NCBI GenBank assembly: GCA_005879095.1
Contig: VBLM01000249.1
Coordinates: 1-5,299 of the forward strand
Origin: Deltaproteobacteria bacterium
GTDB taxonomy: Bacteria > Myxococcota > Myxococcia > Myxococcales > 40CM-4-68-19
Length of the DNA: 5,299 nt
Direction: 5' to 3'
The position numbers and the translations under genes were made by a program. Numbering within the stretch: the first letter of the stretch is position 1; every line of letters begins with the position of its first letter. The notes beneath the pieces were generated by a model. It was not told the origin of the DNA, ran no database searches, and saw only the letters and a program-made list of their open reading frames with translations. Below are positions 4,012-5,299 of this stretch, in pieces.

Positions 4012-5299
4012 TATTGCGCCAGGCGGACGAGCCGATACCGTCCCGGCTGGAACGCGCCGCCCTCGAGCCGTGTCGACTGCCCGTCGGGCCATTTCACCGC
4101 GATCGAGGAGACCTGCGGCCAGTCGCCCAGACCGAAGCGCGCGACGAGCAGATCGTGCGACTGGTTCCCGCCGCTCGCCTTGATATCGCGGATCTGCCGC
4201 CGCCCGTCCGGCGCGAGGATCTCGACGCGCGCTCCGACCCCGAAGCGGTTGGCGGTGCGCCGGTCGTCGAGGCGAACCTCGAATCCCGGCCCGACCGGCG
4301 CGTCGTTCCGCCAGACCGCGGGCGCGAGCGCGAAGGGAGAAGTGACGATGTCGAGATCGCCGTCCAGATCGTAGTCGAGGAACACGAAGGCCGCGCCGGG
4401 GAGGTGGTCTTCGAGGCCCGCCGCCCGCGTCGACTCGATCAGCTTCGCGCCTTTTTCGTTGCGATAGAAGACGTTCGACGGGTTGTACAGGCGCAAGCGC
4501 GTGCCCTGCGCGATGAACAGGTCCTGCCAGCCGTCGTTGTCGAGATCGGCAAACTTCGCGTTCCAGGTCCAGCCGCCGTAGCCCGCGCCCCACTTCGCGG
4601 TGTCGTCGCGGTAGGCCTTGCCGTCGGGCGCGAAGAGCAGGTTCGCGTGCGCAACCGAAGGAATCTCGTCGGTGAACGTCTTGTGGCTCTGGTTGTAGTC
4701 CATCGGGCTCTGCGCCATCGCTTCGCAGACGTCGTGCATGGTGGTGAAGTCTTTCGGGATCTTCTCGCACTCCGCCAGCACCGCCGCCTTGTCGGCGCCC
4801 GAGGCGGGCAGGCGCAGGAGGATGCGCGTCCAGTAGTGCGCCGTCACCGCGCAATCGCGCTGATCGGCGGGATCGGGCAGCTCGCGGCACAGCTCGATGG
4901 TCCAGTTGTCGCGGCCGCGCGCGACCGCCGCCTGGAAACGCGCCAGAGCGTCGCAACGCGAAATGTCGGCCATGTCGGTGTAGATGCCGCAGCTCGCGAC
5001 CGGCGGCGCCAGCCGCTTGGGCAGCTCGCCCATCTTGCCCATCGCGATCTGGCCCACGTACAGCTCGGACTTGCCGTCGTTGCCGAGGTCGGCGGTGTCG
5101 AAGGACATCGTCGTCATCCCCGAATACGGCAGCGGGCTCGTGTCCTTTTTCACCGGCACGAGCTTGCCGTTCCGATTCATGAAGATGCGGTCGGGCTCGT
5201 CGAAATCGTTCCCCACCAGAAGATCGGGCCAGCCGTCTCCGTCGAGATCGGTGAAGAGCAGGGAGAGCGTGTCGCCTTCAGGGCCCGGCAGCGTCTCGG
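4011..5299 (-). CDS. CRTAC1-type protein: FG-GAP/VCBS repeats with C-terminal ASPIC/UnbV domain (5' end outside window)
   Basis: 428 complete codons are visible, numbered here from the first complete codon at the right edge; the N-terminus is missing. Four Ca-binding-like loops of the D-x-D-x-D-G-x-x-D type mark FG-GAP/VCBS propeller blades: DLDGDGWPD (17-25), DLGNDGKSE (70-78, degenerate), DLDNDGWQD (251-259) and DYDLDGDLD (308-316). The C-terminal ASPIC/UnbV domain spans about 339-425, with NRFGVGARVEI, RDIKASGGNQSH, ARFGLG and VKWPDG as its recognisable signatures. Relatives are secreted or surface proteins, calcium-dependent where studied, with binding rather than catalytic roles assumed in bacteria. 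Between loops 2 and 3 there is an unusual insert (about 87-207) with six cysteines at 103, 115, 137, 149, 177 and 191. The gene ends in TAG at 4011-4013, overlapping the GTG of the TPR gene by one base, so the two proteins are translationally linked. A frame without stops runs up to 5299, so the internal GTG at 5216 is not the true start. Confidence 0.87.
   Translation of the reverse strand, partial: ETLPGPEGDTLSLLFTDLDGDGWPDLLVGNDFDEPDRIFMNRNGKLVPVKKDTSPLPYSGMTTMSFDTADLGNDGKSELYVGQIAMGKMGELPKRLAPPVASCGIYTDMADISRCDALARFQAAVARGRDNWTIELCRELPDPADQRDCAVTAHYWTRILLRLPASGADKAAVLAECEKIPKDFTTMHDVCEAMAQSPMDYNQSHKTFTDEIPSVAHANLLFAPDGKAYRDDTAKWGAGYGGWTWNAKFADLDNDGWQDLFIAQGTRLRLYNPSNVFYRNEKGAKLIESTRAAGLEDHLPGAAFVFLDYDLDGDLDIVTSPFALAPAVWRNDAPVGPGFEVRLDDRRTANRFGVGARVEILAPDGRRQIRDIKASGGNQSHDLLVARFGLGDWPQVSSIAVKWPDGQSTRLEGGAFQPGRYRLVRLAQ
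4677..5039 (-). other. Six-cysteine helical insert within the CRTAC1-type protein
   Basis: This segment encodes about 121 residues that separate the second and third calcium loops. It contains cysteines in three pairs: C-x11-C, C-x11-C and C-x13-C. The second and third pairs share a pattern of the form C-x-x-(L/I)-P-x-x-x-D or C-x-x-I-P-x-D, ending in a D just before the closing cysteine (CRELPDPADQRDC and CEKIPKDFTTMHDVC). The residues between pairs look helical (ALARFQAAVAR, AHYWTRILLRL). In an exported protein three disulfides are the simplest reading. I do not recognise this as a named domain. Confidence 0.5.

Noticed and set aside
2080..4374. Several long plus-strand open frames opposite the TPR and CRTAC1-type genes.
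   Set aside because: They are low-complexity Arg/Ser/Ala/Pro translations typical of antisense frames in GC-rich DNA, whereas the minus strand gives clear TPR and ASPIC/UnbV motifs.
4012..4956. The TPR reading frame stays open for 945 bases upstream of the GTG, as if the TPR protein were a much longer 872-residue product.
   Set aside because: The extension is rich in Arg, Ala and Pro without domain character and lies over the well-supported CRTAC1-type gene in another frame. The transmembrane anchor begins directly after the GTG at 4011.

Overview
The window is GC-rich bacterial DNA, densely packed with genes whose frames have GC-rich third codon positions. Every gene appears to make an exported or membrane-anchored protein. 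The GC content, the Tat signal with a twin-arginine motif, the TlpA-type thioredoxin, the exported beta-rich protein and the CRTAC1-type protein would fit Pseudomonadota (perhaps Betaproteobacteria) or a neighbouring lineage such as Myxococcota. This assignment is only an inference, because no marker gene is present.

Layout. (1) Positions 1-738 on the minus strand hold an exported 177-residue protein with two OB/DUF5666-like halves. It is followed by the start of a protein-L-isoaspartate O-methyltransferase (pcm-type) that runs off the left edge and seems to carry a signal peptide. (2) Positions 739-846 are the only real intergenic region, a 108-base divergent spacer with a candidate promoter/dyad for the minus gene and a weak, nearly leaderless candidate promoter for the plus gene. 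(3) Positions 847-2369 on the plus strand hold a two-gene unit: a Tat-exported transglutaminase-fold protein with an intact Cys-His-Asp triad, coupled through a TGATG overlap to a TlpA/ResA-like thioredoxin with a WCEPC active site. (4) Positions 2338-5299 on the minus strand hold a second two-gene unit: a CRTAC1-type protein (FG-GAP/VCBS calcium loops plus a C-terminal ASPIC/UnbV domain, open at the right edge), then a membrane-anchored TPR protein whose GTG start overlaps the upstream stop (TAGTG). The two units converge, and their last genes overlap tail to tail by 32 bases.

How the genes may work together. The plus unit reads as an envelope enzyme whose catalytic cysteine could be kept reduced by the co-translated thioredoxin. 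The minus unit reads as a large secreted calcium-binding protein partnered by a membrane-tethered TPR scaffold. The most unusual item is a roughly 120-residue insert in the CRTAC1-type propeller, with six cysteines in three regularly spaced pairs (x11, x11, x13). No RNA gene, mobile element, CRISPR array or convincing intrinsic terminator was seen. Nothing here proves a new system; the CRTAC1-TPR pair and the transglutaminase-thioredoxin pair are the parts most worth following.
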